Program-made: the position numbers and the translations under genes | Part shown: piece by piece, positions 24,153 through 32,560 of the stretch | Layout of the letters: each line of letters begins with the position of its first letter | How positions within the stretch are numbered: position 1 is the stretch's first letter | Notes under the pieces: generated by a model | The model's input: the letters and a program-made list of their open reading frames with translations, nothing else | Databases searched by the model: none | Told to the model about the DNA's origin: nothing | Assembly (NCBI RefSeq): GCF_001570605.1 | Contig: NZ_BBXG01000002.1 | Location: 218,549-282,548 of the forward strand | Direction: 5' to 3' | DNA: 64,000 nucleotides | DNA from: Herbidospora cretacea | Lineage (GTDB): Bacteria; Actinomycetota; Actinomycetes; Streptosporangiales; Streptosporangiaceae

Positions 24153-25640
24153 ATGAAGCAGGTCAGATCGCTCGGATACGGGCTCGCGCTGTCGGCGTTG
24201 GTGTTCGTGCAGATCCCGGTCGCGCTGGTGTCGATCCTAGGGGTGGTGGTGTCGACGGTCCTGGGCATGGTGTTCCTGCTGGAGCCGTCGGTACGGCTGA
24301 TCCGCTTCATGGCCGGCATCGACCGCAACCTGATGCGCCGCTGGGTGGGGGTGGACATCCCCACCCCCTACCGCCCCAAGCCGCCGCCGCTGGTGCGGGC
24401 CCGTGACGGCTACTACCACCACAAGGGCAAGCGCTACCGCACGGCGACCTCCCCGCACATCGACCGGATGCTGGCCTGGGTGATCACCGACCCGGCGACC
24501 TGGCGCGAGCTGGTGTGGATCATCCTCGACCCGTGGACCCGGTCGGTGCTGGCCCTGGGGCCGACGTTCGTCATCGGCTGGGGCGTCTGGCTGACCGTCG
24601 TGGAGGGCCTGTACTGGGGCCTGGCCCTCTCCGTCGTGGCCTTCTTCCTCGCCCCCGCGGCGCTGAAGAACTATGGCCTGTACGCCCTGGCCCTGCTCGG
24701 CCCCACGGCCAACACCCAGCTCGTCGGGCAGGTCAACAGGCTCAACCAGGTCAGGGCCGACCAGCTCGACCTCCAGGCCGCCGAGCTCCGCAGGATCGAA
24801 CGCGACCTCCACGACGGCGCGCAGGCCCGCATGGTGGCCGTCGGCATGACGATCGGGGCCGCCGAACATCTCGTCGACAGCGATCCGGCCGCCGCGAAGG
24901 CGCTGCTGGTGAAGGCCAGGGAGTCGTCGGCGACCGCCCTCCAGGAGCTCCGGCAGCTCGTCAGGGGCATCCACCCGCCCGTGCTGGCGGAACGGGGGCT
25001 CGGCGACGCCATCAAGGCGCTCGCCCTCGACAGCCCGCTCAAGGTCAAGGTCCACGCCGACCTGCTGGAGCGGCCCGAGTCGCCGGTCGAGTCGGCGGTC
25101 TACTTCGCCGTCAACGAGTTGCTGGCCAACGCGTCGCGGTACGCGTCCAAGGTCACCATCGACATCAGCCGGCGCGGCCGGGCGCTGCGGGTGACGGTGT
25201 CCGACGACGGGCCGGGCGGGGCGAAGGCCGTGCCGGGAGGGGGACTGGCCGGCATCGAGCGGCGGCTGGCCGCCTTCGACGGGGTGCTGGCCCTGTCGAG
25301 CCCGCCCGGCGGCGGCACCACGGCGACCATCGAGGTGCTCGACGCGCTGCCCGGCGACGACGAGGACGTCGAACCGGTCAACGCGCTGCCGAAGGGCTGG
25401 CGCGGCCTGGTCTACGCGCTCTGCTGGAGTCTGTGCTGGCTGCCGCTGTTCCCGCAGGGCCTGGTGGCGACGTTCATGCTGATCTTCCAGCCGGAGGAGC
25501 GGTCGTGGTTCCTGGCCCTGTACATGCCGGCTCCGTACCAGTGGCCCACGGTCGCGGTCATGATCGCGCTCGGCGCCACCATGCTGGCCACCGGCATTCG
25601 GCTGAACCCCGCAGTCGCCAACAAGCCGGGCGTATGCTGA
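24153..25640 (+). CDS. NarL-type sensor histidine kinase with extra C-terminal membrane segments
   Basis: 495 residues. There are about four N-terminal TM helices (two before residue 60 and two around 128-175), then HisKA_3 with phospho-acceptor H220 (ERDLHDGAQARM) and an HATPase domain with the N box FAVNELLANASRYA and G boxes DDGPGG and GGGLAGIERR. After the kinase core, residues about 415-485 form two or three further hydrophobic helices, an unusual C-terminal membrane anchor. It pairs with the response regulator 6 bp downstream. It is divergent from the ABC exporter. Confidence 0.93.
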   Translation: MKQVRSLGYGLALSALVFVQIPVALVSILGVVVSTVLGMVFLLEPSVRLIRFMAGIDRNLMRRWVGVDIPTPYRPKPPPLVRARDGYYHHKGKRYRTATSPHIDRMLAWVITDPATWRELVWIILDPWTRSVLALGPTFVIGWGVWLTVVEGLYWGLALSVVAFFLAPAALKNYGLYALALLGPTANTQLVGQVNRLNQVRADQLDLQAAELRRIERDLHDGAQARMVAVGMTIGAAEHLVDSDPAAAKALLVKARESSATALQELRQLVRGIHPPVLAERGLGDAIKALALDSPLKVKVHADLLERPESPVESAVYFAVNELLANASRYASKVTIDISRRGRALRVTVSDDGPGGAKAVPGGGLAGIERRLAAFDGVLALSSPPGGGTTATIEVLDALPGDDEDVEPVNALPKGWRGLVYALCWSLCWLPLFPQGLVATFMLIFQPEERSWFLALYMPAPYQWPTVAVMIALGATMLATGIRLNPAVANKPGVC

Positions 25641-25646
25641 GCGATC

Positions 25647-26294
25647 ATGAGGGTCGTACTCGCCGAAGACCTCCACCTGCTGCGCGAGGGCCTCGTCCAC
25701 CTGCTCCGCGCCCATGAGTTCGACGTGGTCGCCGCGGTGGAATCGGGCCCCGAACTGCTGGACGCCCTGGTCACCCACCGCCCCGACGTCGCGGTCGTGG
25801 ACGTGCGGCTCCCGCCCACCTTCACCGACGAAGGTCTCCAGGCCGCGCTGGCGGCCCGCAAACAGGTCCCCGGTTTACCGGTCCTGGTGCTCTCGCAGCA
25901 CGTCCAGCAGCTCTACGCCCGCGAACTGCTCGCCGACGGCACCGGCGGCATCGGCTACCTGCTGAAAGACCGGGTCTTCAACACCGACCAGTTCATCGAC
26001 GCGGTGAAGCGGGTGGCCGGCGGCGGCACCGCCATGGACCCCGACGTGATCGCCAAGCTCATGGTCAGCAACGCCCGCAACGAGCCGATCGGCAGGCTCA
26101 CCCCGCGCGAACGCGAGGTCCTGGAGCTGATGGCCGAAGGGCGCTCGAACGCCGCCATCGGCCAGCGCCTGTTCCTGAGCGAGAGCGCCGTGGGCAAACA
26201 CACGGCCAGCATCTTCGGCAAACTCGCCCTCGCCCCGAGTGATGACGACAATCGGCGGGTATTGGCGGTTCTGGCATACCTCAACGGCCGCTGA
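25647..26294 (+). CDS. NarL/FixJ-family response regulator
   Basis: 215 residues: a receiver domain with phospho-acceptor D52 (VAVVDVRLPP), acidic AED near the N-terminus and a lysine (K in LLKDRV), then a LuxR-type HTH (LTPREREVLELMAEGRSNAAIGQRLFLSESAVGKH). It follows the kinase gene by 6 bp and is probably its partner. Candidate targets are the divergent ABC exporter genes. Confidence 0.95.
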   Translation: MRVVLAEDLHLLREGLVHLLRAHEFDVVAAVESGPELLDALVTHRPDVAVVDVRLPPTFTDEGLQAALAARKQVPGLPVLVLSQHVQQLYARELLADGTGGIGYLLKDRVFNTDQFIDAVKRVAGGGTAMDPDVIAKLMVSNARNEPIGRLTPREREVLELMAEGRSNAAIGQRLFLSESAVGKHTASIFGKLALAPSDDDNRRVLAVLAYLNGR

Positions 26295-26369
26295 TCGAGA
26301 TACGGCGGGTTTTGTCGGTGGTGATGGGTAGCGTGTCGTCACTGCCCGTGGTGAGGTCGGAGGTCAAAG

Positions 26370-27461
26370 GTGAAAGTCCAGGTCAACCGCGACGTGCTGG
26401 CTGAGGCCGTGGGCTGGTGCGCCCGCGTCCTGCCGACCCGTCCGGCTCTGCCGGTGCTGACCGGCCTGCTCCTCGAAGCATCCGGTGAGCTGCGCATCTC
26501 CGCGTTCGACTACGACGTGTCGGCCCGTGCCGAGGTCGACGCCTCGGTGGCCGAGCCGGGTCAGGTGCTGCTGCCGGGCCGGGTGCTGGCCGAGATCGTC
26601 CGCAGCCTGCCGGGTGAGGTCGTCGACATCACCACCAGCGGCACCGAGGCGGTGCTGACGTGCGGGAGCGCCGAGTTCGGGCTGCTCACCATGCCCGCCG
26701 ACGACTTCCCGATCCTGCCGCCGATGCCCGCCAAGGTCGGCGCGGTCGGCGGCGGACTGTTCGCCTCTGCGGTCGCCCAGGTCGCGGTGGCCGCCAGCCG
26801 GGACAACACGCTGCCGATGCTGACCGCGATCCGCGTCGACACCGACGGCGTCAACATGACGATGGCGGCGACCGACCGCTACCGCATCGCCGCCCGCGAC
26901 TTCCTGTGGCATCCCGAGGGCGAGGCCACCGCCCACGGCGCGATGATCCCGGCGAAGGTCCTGGTCGACGTGGCGAAATCCCTGCGTGCCGGAGAGGTGA
27001 GCGTCTGCCTGGGCGGCAACGTCGCCGGTTTCGAGAGCGCGGGCAAGTCGACCACGGTCCGCCTGCTCGACGAGCAGTTCATCGACTACCGCTCCCGGCT
27101 GAACGGCGACTGGGGCATTAGGGCCACGGTCAGCGTCCAGCCGTTCCTTGAGGCGATCCGCCGGGTGGCCCTGGTCTCCGGCCCTCATTCGGCCGTGCGC
27201 CTGTCGTTCTCCCAGGGCCAGGTGCTGATCCAGGCCGCGGGCGACGAGATCGGCCGGGGCGCCGAGGTGATGGAGGCCGACCTCGACGGCGACGACATCC
27301 TGATCGCCTTCCAGCCCCACTTCCTGCTCGAAGGGCTGGCCGGGGTCGAGACCGAGCAGGCGGTGCTGCACCTGGAGTCGCCGACCCGCCCGGCTCTGAT
27401 CACCGACGCGGGTGACGACCCGGCGTTCCGCTACCTCGTGATGTCGCTGCGGATCAACTAG
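26370..27461 (+). CDS. DnaN-like sliding clamp (probable beta-clamp paralogue)
   Basis: 363 residues with three-domain beta-clamp features: MKVQVNRDVLAEAVGWCARVLPTRPALPVLTGLLL, then NTLPMLTAIRVDTDGVNMTMAATDRYRIAARD, and a C-terminus FRYLVMSLRIN instead of the usual YLLMPVRL. It is not flanked by dnaA or recF, the housekeeping dnaN context, so it is probably a second clamp. A GTG start follows GGAGGTC. The stop overlaps the convergent FadR-type gene by 4 bp. Whether it forms mixed clamps or serves a special polymerase is unknown. Confidence 0.85.
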   Translation: MKVQVNRDVLAEAVGWCARVLPTRPALPVLTGLLLEASGELRISAFDYDVSARAEVDASVAEPGQVLLPGRVLAEIVRSLPGEVVDITTSGTEAVLTCGSAEFGLLTMPADDFPILPPMPAKVGAVGGGLFASAVAQVAVAASRDNTLPMLTAIRVDTDGVNMTMAATDRYRIAARDFLWHPEGEATAHGAMIPAKVLVDVAKSLRAGEVSVCLGGNVAGFESAGKSTTVRLLDEQFIDYRSRLNGDWGIRATVSVQPFLEAIRRVALVSGPHSAVRLSFSQGQVLIQAAGDEIGRGAEVMEADLDGDDILIAFQPHFLLEGLAGVETEQAVLHLESPTRPALITDAGDDPAFRYLVMSLRIN

Positions 27462-28144
27462 TCGAGCTCGCCCGTCTCGGTGAGGGCGATCAGGATGTGC
27501 TCCATGCACGCGTGCCCCGCGTGCTCGGCAGCCGTGGCGTCGCCCGAGGCGATCGCCCGCAGGATGCCGTCGTGGGGGATGTAGTTCTGCTCCAGTGAAC
27601 CGCCGGCCGCCGCGATGCTGGTGCGCAGCGCCGCCGAGAAGTCGACGTAGAGGTCGATCAGCACCCGGTTGTGGGTGGCCTGCACGACCGCGACGTGGAA
27701 GGCCAGGTCGGCCTCGACGAACGCGTCGACGTCGCCCGAGGCCCAGGCCTGCTCGCGCCGGGTCAGCGCCGCCTGGATGTTCGCGATGTCGCTGTCGCTC
27801 CGCCGGGTCGCCGCCAGCCGGGCCGCCTCGACTTCGAGCGCCCGCCTGACCTCGAGTATCTCGAGCTGCTCAGCGGCCCGGAGCCGCCGCGCCATCGCGC
27901 CGGACAGCTCACTGATGGCCCTGACGTAGGTGCCGTCGCCCTGACGGCAGTCGAGCAGCCCGGCGTGGGTCAGCGCCCGCACGGCTTCACGAACCGTGTT
28001 GCGCCCCACCCCGAGCTGCTCGGCCAAAACCGTCTCGGTGGGGATCTTGCCGTTCAGCTTCCACGATCCCGAAGTGATCTGCTCCTTGAGCTGATCGATC
28101 ACCTGGTCCACGAGAGACGCCCGCTGCGCCGTACGCAGACTCAC
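27458..28144 (-). CDS. FadR-subfamily GntR transcriptional regulator
   Basis: 228 residues: an N-terminal winged helix (GSWKLNGKIPTETVLAEQLGVGRNTVREAVRALTHAGLLDCRQGDGTYV) and a helical FCD ligand-binding domain with the metal-type residues D, H and H (EADLAFHVAVVQATHN, and HDGILRAIASGD). FCD regulators respond to carboxylic-acid metabolites. GTG start with AGGAGG upstream. A 9-bp inverted repeat lies 24 bp upstream, probably its own operator. Confidence 0.92.
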   Translation of the reverse strand: MSLRTAQRASLVDQVIDQLKEQITSGSWKLNGKIPTETVLAEQLGVGRNTVREAVRALTHAGLLDCRQGDGTYVRAISELSGAMARRLRAAEQLEILEVRRALEVEAARLAATRRSDSDIANIQAALTRREQAWASGDVDAFVEADLAFHVAVVQATHNRVLIDLYVDFSAALRTSIAAAGGSLEQNYIPHDGILRAIASGDATAAEHAGHACMEHILIALTETGELD

Positions 28145-28167
28145 AACAGTCCGCCTCCTAAGGGGAA

Positions 28168-28196
28168 ACCAGTCATCCCATGAGTCAATGACTGGT
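28168..28196. promoter_or_regulatory. Inverted repeat, probable operator of the FadR-type regulator
   Basis: ACCAGTCAT-N11-ATGACTGGT is an exact 9-bp dyad just upstream of the regulator start. It is overlapped by the palindrome GGTCGACC (28194-28201) and contains TGAGTCA in its spacer. FadR-type sites typically carry TGGT/ACCA ends, as here. Confidence 0.6.
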
Positions 28197-28258
28197 CGAC
28201 CCTAATTATTCCAGAGCTTCCGGCACAAATCCGGTGCTCTAGGAGGCTTGTCTGGCTC

Positions 28259-29587
28259 TTACCGGGTGAGCACCGCGGGTGCGACGATCCCCGGCATGTT
28301 CGCGTGGACGCCCACCGCTTCGAGCGCCCTACGATACGCCTTCGACTGATCTTCGCGGGAACCGGCCTGGCCCCAGAGGTCGCCCAGCTCACGCCAGGTG
28401 CGGGCCGCCTCGCGGTCGGGCGCGGGCCCGGTCGCGGCAAGCAAGTCCTGCGCCTTGCGAAGCTCCGTGGAGGCATCTTGGGACCGTGCCAAATGGACTT
28501 CCGCCAGCACGAGATAGGCGGTCGCGGGAATCGTGCCCCGGATGCCGACGAGCTGGTCGAGAGCGCGATTGGCCAGGTCACTGGCGCCTTCGGTGTCACC
28601 GGAGCGCAGGCGCACCGACGACATCACGATCAGGCTGCGAGCGTGGTCGAGGTGTTCGGACGGGAAAGCGCCCAGCACCGAACCGGCGGACGCGGCCAGG
28701 ACATTGGCGCGGTCCAGATCGGCGTCTTCGGGGTGGGTGGCTGTGATCTTCGCCCAGGTCATCGCGATGCGGGCCATCCGGACCGCCATGCGCGACGGCC
28801 GTCCGGCCGCGATCGCGTCCTCCGCGAGCTGCACCGCGAGCGCCGAGTCCTCCCCTTCTGCGGCGGTCACGCTGGCCTGCCAGAGCGCGAGGATCTCGGT
28901 CGTTCGGTCTTCGACCTGCGGCAGCCCATTGGCCACGAGCACGCGGTCGACGAACGGAAGTCCGGTCTCGGTCTCGGCAAGCGCGGCGGCCAGCTCCACG
29001 GCGAGCTCACCCTGGGTCACCCCGAGGGCCTCGACACGGGCCAGCGCGTGCGCTCCAAGGTCACGGGCGCGAGCAAGGTCGCCGGCCCGGTGGTAACACC
29101 GGCAGAGGGCGACGGTAAGGGGCAGTGCGGCCAGGCGCTCGGGGTGGGCGCCGGCCTCCCGCCGGAGTCGTTCGTATGCTTCGACGGCCCGGCCGATGCG
29201 ACCCTGCGCCTCAAGCGCGCGGGCCCGGCCGAGACGGGCGTGGGCGGCGAGCATGGCGTTGTCCTCGCCGGCCGCCTTGACGATGTCACTGAATCGGTCG
29301 GCCGCCATGGCCGGGTCGCCGTGGTGCAGCTCGAGTTCGGCGTGCCGGAGGCCAAGCTCGGTGTCGATCCGCTGACGCGGCTCGATTCCGTGAAGGAGGA
29401 ACTCCGTCGTACAGCCGAGTCGCTCGGCGAGAAGGCGGGCGACGACGGGCGTCGGCGTTCGCTTCCCCGATTCGATGAGAGAGACGTAGCTGTCGGACAG
29501 ATCGGGCCCAGCGAGCTGGGCCTGGGACATGCGCCTGCTCAGTCGCAGCGCTCGGACGCGGTCGCCTATGGTTCCCTGACTCGGCAT
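28259..29587 (-). CDS. XRE-family regulator with TPR-like C-terminal domain
   Basis: About 442 residues. HTH in the first 65 (GDRVRALRLSRRMSQAQLAGPDLSDSYVSLIESGKRTPTPVVARLLAERL), then helical repeats through the rest (AHARLGRARALEAQGRIGRAVEAYERLRREAG; HLARSQDASTELRKAQDLLAATG). This is the PlcR/Rgg-like or XRE-TPR plan often used for peptide sensing. ATG 29587 is chosen as it directly precedes the HTH. Target and ligand are unknown. Confidence 0.85.
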   Translation of the reverse strand: MPSQGTIGDRVRALRLSRRMSQAQLAGPDLSDSYVSLIESGKRTPTPVVARLLAERLGCTTEFLLHGIEPRQRIDTELGLRHAELELHHGDPAMAADRFSDIVKAAGEDNAMLAAHARLGRARALEAQGRIGRAVEAYERLRREAGAHPERLAALPLTVALCRCYHRAGDLARARDLGAHALARVEALGVTQGELAVELAAALAETETGLPFVDRVLVANGLPQVEDRTTEILALWQASVTAAEGEDSALAVQLAEDAIAAGRPSRMAVRMARIAMTWAKITATHPEDADLDRANVLAASAGSVLGAFPSEHLDHARSLIVMSSVRLRSGDTEGASDLANRALDQLVGIRGTIPATAYLVLAEVHLARSQDASTELRKAQDLLAATGPAPDREAARTWRELGDLWGQAGSREDQSKAYRRALEAVGVHANMPGIVAPAVLTR

Positions 29588-29732
29588 CTGTTCTCTCAGG
29601 GCAGGGGATTGGTCAATGGTCCCGCCATGATGGCACGAAGCTGTCGAATCGGGTAACCCTCCCGTCAAGAATCCCGAGGGCGAACTATGTTCGCTCCTCG
29701 GGAATCCTTGCTGGAAAGCGGCATTTCGGACG

Positions 29733-30263
29733 CTAGTCGTCCGAGTCGTCCTTGTTCGGGAAGATCATCTGGCAGACCTCGAGGTAAAGGGTCTCGGGGT
29801 ACGGAATGTAAGGGACCGTCCGCAAGGCCTGGTCTTGACCGGCCGATTCCATGACGAATTCCCCGTAGCCCAGGATCCGGCCCATGAGGTCACGCTGGAA
29901 GCTCATGTCGGTGACCTTGCCGAGGGGCATCATCGCGACCTTCCGGGTGATCAGCCCGGTGGCCAGCATCATCCGCTGGGACGTCACGACGAAGTAGTCG
30001 ACCGACCACTCCGCCACCTTCCAGACGAAGCGGATCAGCAGCAGAAGCCAGGCCCACCAGATGATGACGAGGGCCTGGCCGTTTTCGCCGGCGCCGAGAA
30101 ACTGGCTGGCGAGTCCCGCGAGGATCAGGCCGCCGAAGATCTCGGCGACCGGACGGAGCAGCACGGCCGGATGACGCCGGACCATGATGACCTGGTGCTC
30201 GTGGGGAAGTAAGTAGCGGTTGACGGAGGACGGGGCCGAGTCCCCGTGGGTGACCAGTCTCAT
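29733..30263 (-). CDS. PH-domain (DUF304/bPH2) membrane protein
   Basis: 176 residues. Two hydrophobic helices (about 38-80) are followed by a bacterial PH domain (DYFVVTSQRMMLATGLITRKVAMMPLGKVTDMSFQRDLMGRILGYGEFVMESAGQ). It resembles YdbS-like membrane proteins of unknown cell-surface role. The start ATG overlaps the stop of the 52-aa gene (ATGA). Confidence 0.85.
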   Translation of the reverse strand: MRLVTHGDSAPSSVNRYLLPHEHQVIMVRRHPAVLLRPVAEIFGGLILAGLASQFLGAGENGQALVIIWWAWLLLLIRFVWKVAEWSVDYFVVTSQRMMLATGLITRKVAMMPLGKVTDMSFQRDLMGRILGYGEFVMESAGQDQALRTVPYIPYPETLYLEVCQMIFPNKDDSDD

Positions 30264-30418
30264 GACAGTCGCGCGAAGAATTGGGCGACTGAGTTGGCAC
30301 CGTTGACGACCCCCGTGACCGCGCCGGTCACGGTGTCAGCGGCGTCATGCGGCCGCGACAAGAGGTAGAAAGCCACCAGAGCAACAGCTCCCCACTTGAG
30401 AATCTTCTTGACCTGCAC
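30260..30418 (-). CDS. Small hydrophobic protein (52 aa) coupled to PH-domain gene
   Basis: GTG start, product MQVKKILKWGAVALVAFYLLSRP followed by a polar tail; the first half is one TM helix after a basic N-terminus. The stop overlaps the ATG of the PH-domain gene by four bases (ATGA), a strong sign of translation. An in-frame stop lies three codons upstream, so the start is fixed. Similar short proteins beside DUF304 genes are common in actinomycetes; function is unknown. Confidence 0.7.
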   Translation of the reverse strand: MQVKKILKWGAVALVAFYLLSRPHDAADTVTGAVTGVVNGANSVAQFFARLS

Positions 30419-30501
30419 TTGCCGTCACCACTCCCACTGAGTCATAGATTACCCAGGCACCTGGTTCGGTAAAGCGCATAAAGCCGGAACTACCGGCCTC
30501 G

Positions 30502-30696
30502 CTATGACTCCGTCGCGGTAGCGAGAACCTGGAGATGCCGGCGCGCGATGCGCTCCACCAGCCCGGGATAGGCGTGACCCGTCACTTCCACGGCCCCATG
30601 GTGGGCGGCCTGAATACAGCGTGTGACTGTGGCGGCCGGATGGACACCGGCGAATTCGTCACGGAGCGCGGCCTCGACCTGCTCGTACTGACTCAT
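30502..30696 (-). CDS. Small three-helix protein (64 aa)
   Basis: MSQYEQVEAALRDEFAGVHPAATVTRCIQAAHHG, then PGLVERIARRHLQVLA. The pattern matches the small actinobacterial proteins annotated as three-helix-bundle dimerisation domain. A GGGAGAG ribosome site precedes the ATG. Function unknown. Confidence 0.65.
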   Translation of the reverse strand: MSQYEQVEAALRDEFAGVHPAATVTRCIQAAHHGAVEVTGHAYPGLVERIARRHLQVLATATES

Positions 30697-30719
30697 GGCT
30701 CTCCCTGGTGCGCGCCCCC

Positions 30720-30764
30720 ACGTACAGCGAGTGACGCTAAAGAGACGTCGTCACTACTGTACGT
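30720..30764. repeat. Long interrupted inverted repeat between upp and the 64-aa gene
   Basis: Nested dyads: ACGTACAG/CTGTACGT (8 bp) outside and AGTGACG/CGTCACT (7 bp) inside, around a 12-nt loop. It is 28 bp after the upp stop and 24 bp before the 64-aa gene start, both on the minus strand, so it may be the upp terminator, an operator for the small gene, or both. Confidence 0.6.
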
Positions 30765-30791
30765 ACCCGAGCAGTCACCAAGTGTAACTAA

Positions 30792-31430
30792 TCAGACGAC
30801 ACCGTAGAGCCGGTCTCCGGCGTCGCCCAGGCCGGGGAGGATGTAGCCCAGTTCGTTGAGACGCTCGTCGAGACCGGCGGTGACGACCTTGATGGGGCGG
30901 CCCGAGTCGTGGAAGACCGACTCCAGGTGGGCCAGGCCCTCGGGGGCGGCCAGGAGACACAGTGCGGTCACGTCTTCGGCGCCGCGGGCGAAGAGGAACT
31001 CGATGGCGGCCGACAGGGTGCCGCCGGTGGCGAGCATGGGGTCGAGCACGAAGCACTGCCGGCCGGAGAGGTCCTCGGGCAGGCGGGTGGCGTAAGTAGA
31101 GGCCTCCAGGGTCTCCTCGTTGCGGATCATCCCGAGGAAGCCGACCTCGGCCGTGGGGAGCAGCCGCATCATCCCGTCGAGCATGCCGAGGCCCGCCCGC
31201 AGGATCGGCACTACCAAAGGTGTGGGGCGGGAGAGTCGTACACCCTGAGTGGAGACCAGGGGTGTCTCGACGGTCACCTCGCTGACGCGCACGTCACGCG
31301 TGGCCTCGTAAGCGAGGAGGGTCACCAGTTCGTCAGCCAGCCGCCGGAAGGTCGGCGAGTCGGTCCGCACGTCACGAAGTGTCGTGAGCTTGTGCGAAAC
31401 GAGCGGATGATCAACGACATGGGTCTCCAT
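30792..31430 (-). CDS. upp: Uracil phosphoribosyltransferase
   Basis: 212 residues: [13 protein letters not shown] at the N-terminus, the [13 protein letters not shown] block, and the PRPP-binding loop [15 protein letters not shown]. It makes UMP from uracil and PRPP in pyrimidine salvage. Normal length. It reads divergently from the tadA cluster. Confidence 0.97.
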   Translation of the reverse strand: METHVVDHPLVSHKLTTLRDVRTDSPTFRRLADELVTLLAYEATRDVRVSEVTVETPLVSTQGVRLSRPTPLVVPILRAGLGMLDGMMRLLPTAEVGFLGMIRNEETLEASTYATRLPEDLSGRQCFVLDPMLATGGTLSAAIEFLFARGAEDVTALCLLAAPEGLAHLESVFHDSGRPIKVVTAGLDERLNELGYILPGLGDAGDRLYGVV

Positions 31431-31496
31431 GGGTACAGAAGGTACCGCGTAGCGGAACAGACATCCGAACCCGCCCGGCGGTTTTGATCACAATTT

Positions 31497-31524
31497 GCGC
31501 GACAACCGGACGGGGGTGTCGCGC
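31497..31524. promoter_or_regulatory. 8-bp dyad in the upp/tadA-cluster divergent region
   Basis: GCGCGACA-N12-TGTCGCGC lies about 66 bp upstream of upp and 45 bp upstream of the first tadA-cluster gene. It may be an operator for either promoter; there is no further evidence. Confidence 0.35.
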
Positions 31525-31569
31525 GTCTGAAACCATTACGGCCGTGATGACCGCGTCCGTGGAGACCAG

Positions 31570-32058
31570 ATGACCGACGAAGACGTACTTGACTTCGCCA
31601 TCGTGGTCTACCGCGAAGACGACCAGTGGGAAGCGGAGATGCTCCCGGTGGCGCTCACCTCTGACCTCAGAGGTCTCCTCCAGGCCCTTCGCCAGCAGCC
31701 CAGCAGCGCCGGAACGATTGGCCTGGTGGCTGTGGGGGATGACTTCTTCGTGGCATTACGGGTCTTCGGCGAGCGGGTGAGTGTCTTCCTGTCCGACATC
31801 ACCGCGTCGTGGGAGTGGCCGCTGGCGCGGCAGGTCCTCGACTTCATCGACATCCCGGTTCCCGAGGAGGAAGAGCTCGACAGCGTGCTGCCCGCGGGCG
31901 ACCTGTCGGTCTTCGCCGACCTCGGCCTCGACGAGATGGAGCTGGGGGCGCTGTCAGGCGACCGCGACCTCTACCCCGACGAGGTGCTGTTCAGCATCGC
32001 CGCCCGACTCGGATTCCGCGACCCCTTCGAACGCGCCGTCGACGCCATCATCGGCTGA
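31570..32058 (+). CDS. tRNA adenosine deaminase-associated protein (first copy)
   Basis: 162 residues, acidic. The family is known in actinobacteria as a gene adjacent to tadA; its biochemical role is not established. Recognisable features are DFAIVVYREDDQWEAEMLPV near the N-terminus and ADLGLDEMELGALSGDRDLYPDEVLFSIAARLGF at the end. The tandem gene downstream has the same plan. Confidence 0.8.
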   Translation: MTDEDVLDFAIVVYREDDQWEAEMLPVALTSDLRGLLQALRQQPSSAGTIGLVAVGDDFFVALRVFGERVSVFLSDITASWEWPLARQVLDFIDIPVPEEEELDSVLPAGDLSVFADLGLDEMELGALSGDRDLYPDEVLFSIAARLGFRDPFERAVDAIIG

Positions 32059-32077
32059 GAAACCTCGGGACCTCGCC

Positions 32078-32560
32078 ATGCCCACGCGAACCAATCTCTT
32101 CGCCGCCGCTTTCCTGCGAACCAACGGCCGCTGGTCGGGGGCCGAGGTCGACCTGTCCGAGGCCGAGATCGCCGACGACGTCGGCGACGCTGTCAGCGAG
32201 GCCCTCGGCCTGTCCGGCGACGAGCTCGTGCTGCTCTGCGTCGAGGTCGAGGACGAATGGTTCGCCCTCGTCCGCTACGAGGGCGAGCTCGACCCCCGGG
32301 TGTTCCTATCCGACGCCCAGGCCGGGGCGAGCGACCCGCTCGGCGAGCTGTTCGCCGAGCTGGCCGGCATCGCGGTCGACAAGGAGACGCCCGACCTCGG
32401 GGTCCGGCCGGGTGGTGACTTCGAGCTGCTGGCCGACTTCGGGCTGCGCGCCGAGGAGCTGCTGGAGCTGAGCGTCGAGGAGGGCATGCTGCCCGCCGAC
32501 GTCCTGTCGGTCGTGGCCGAGCGCCTCTCGTTCGGCGAAGAGCTCGACCGGCTCAGGTGA
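32078..32560 (+). CDS. tRNA adenosine deaminase-associated protein (second copy)
   Basis: 160 residues, a divergent paralogue of the previous gene: compare FAAAFLRTNGRWSGAEVDLS with DFAIVVYREDDQWEAEMLPV, and ADFGLRAEELLELSVEEGMLPADVLSVVAERLSF with the first copy's C-terminus. ATG 32078 follows a CTCGGGACC spacer. The stop overlaps the tadA GTG start (GTGA), so expression is coupled with the deaminase. Confidence 0.78.
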   Translation: MPTRTNLFAAAFLRTNGRWSGAEVDLSEAEIADDVGDAVSEALGLSGDELVLLCVEVEDEWFALVRYEGELDPRVFLSDAQAGASDPLGELFAELAGIAVDKETPDLGVRPGGDFELLADFGLRAEELLELSVEEGMLPADVLSVVAERLSFGEELDRLR

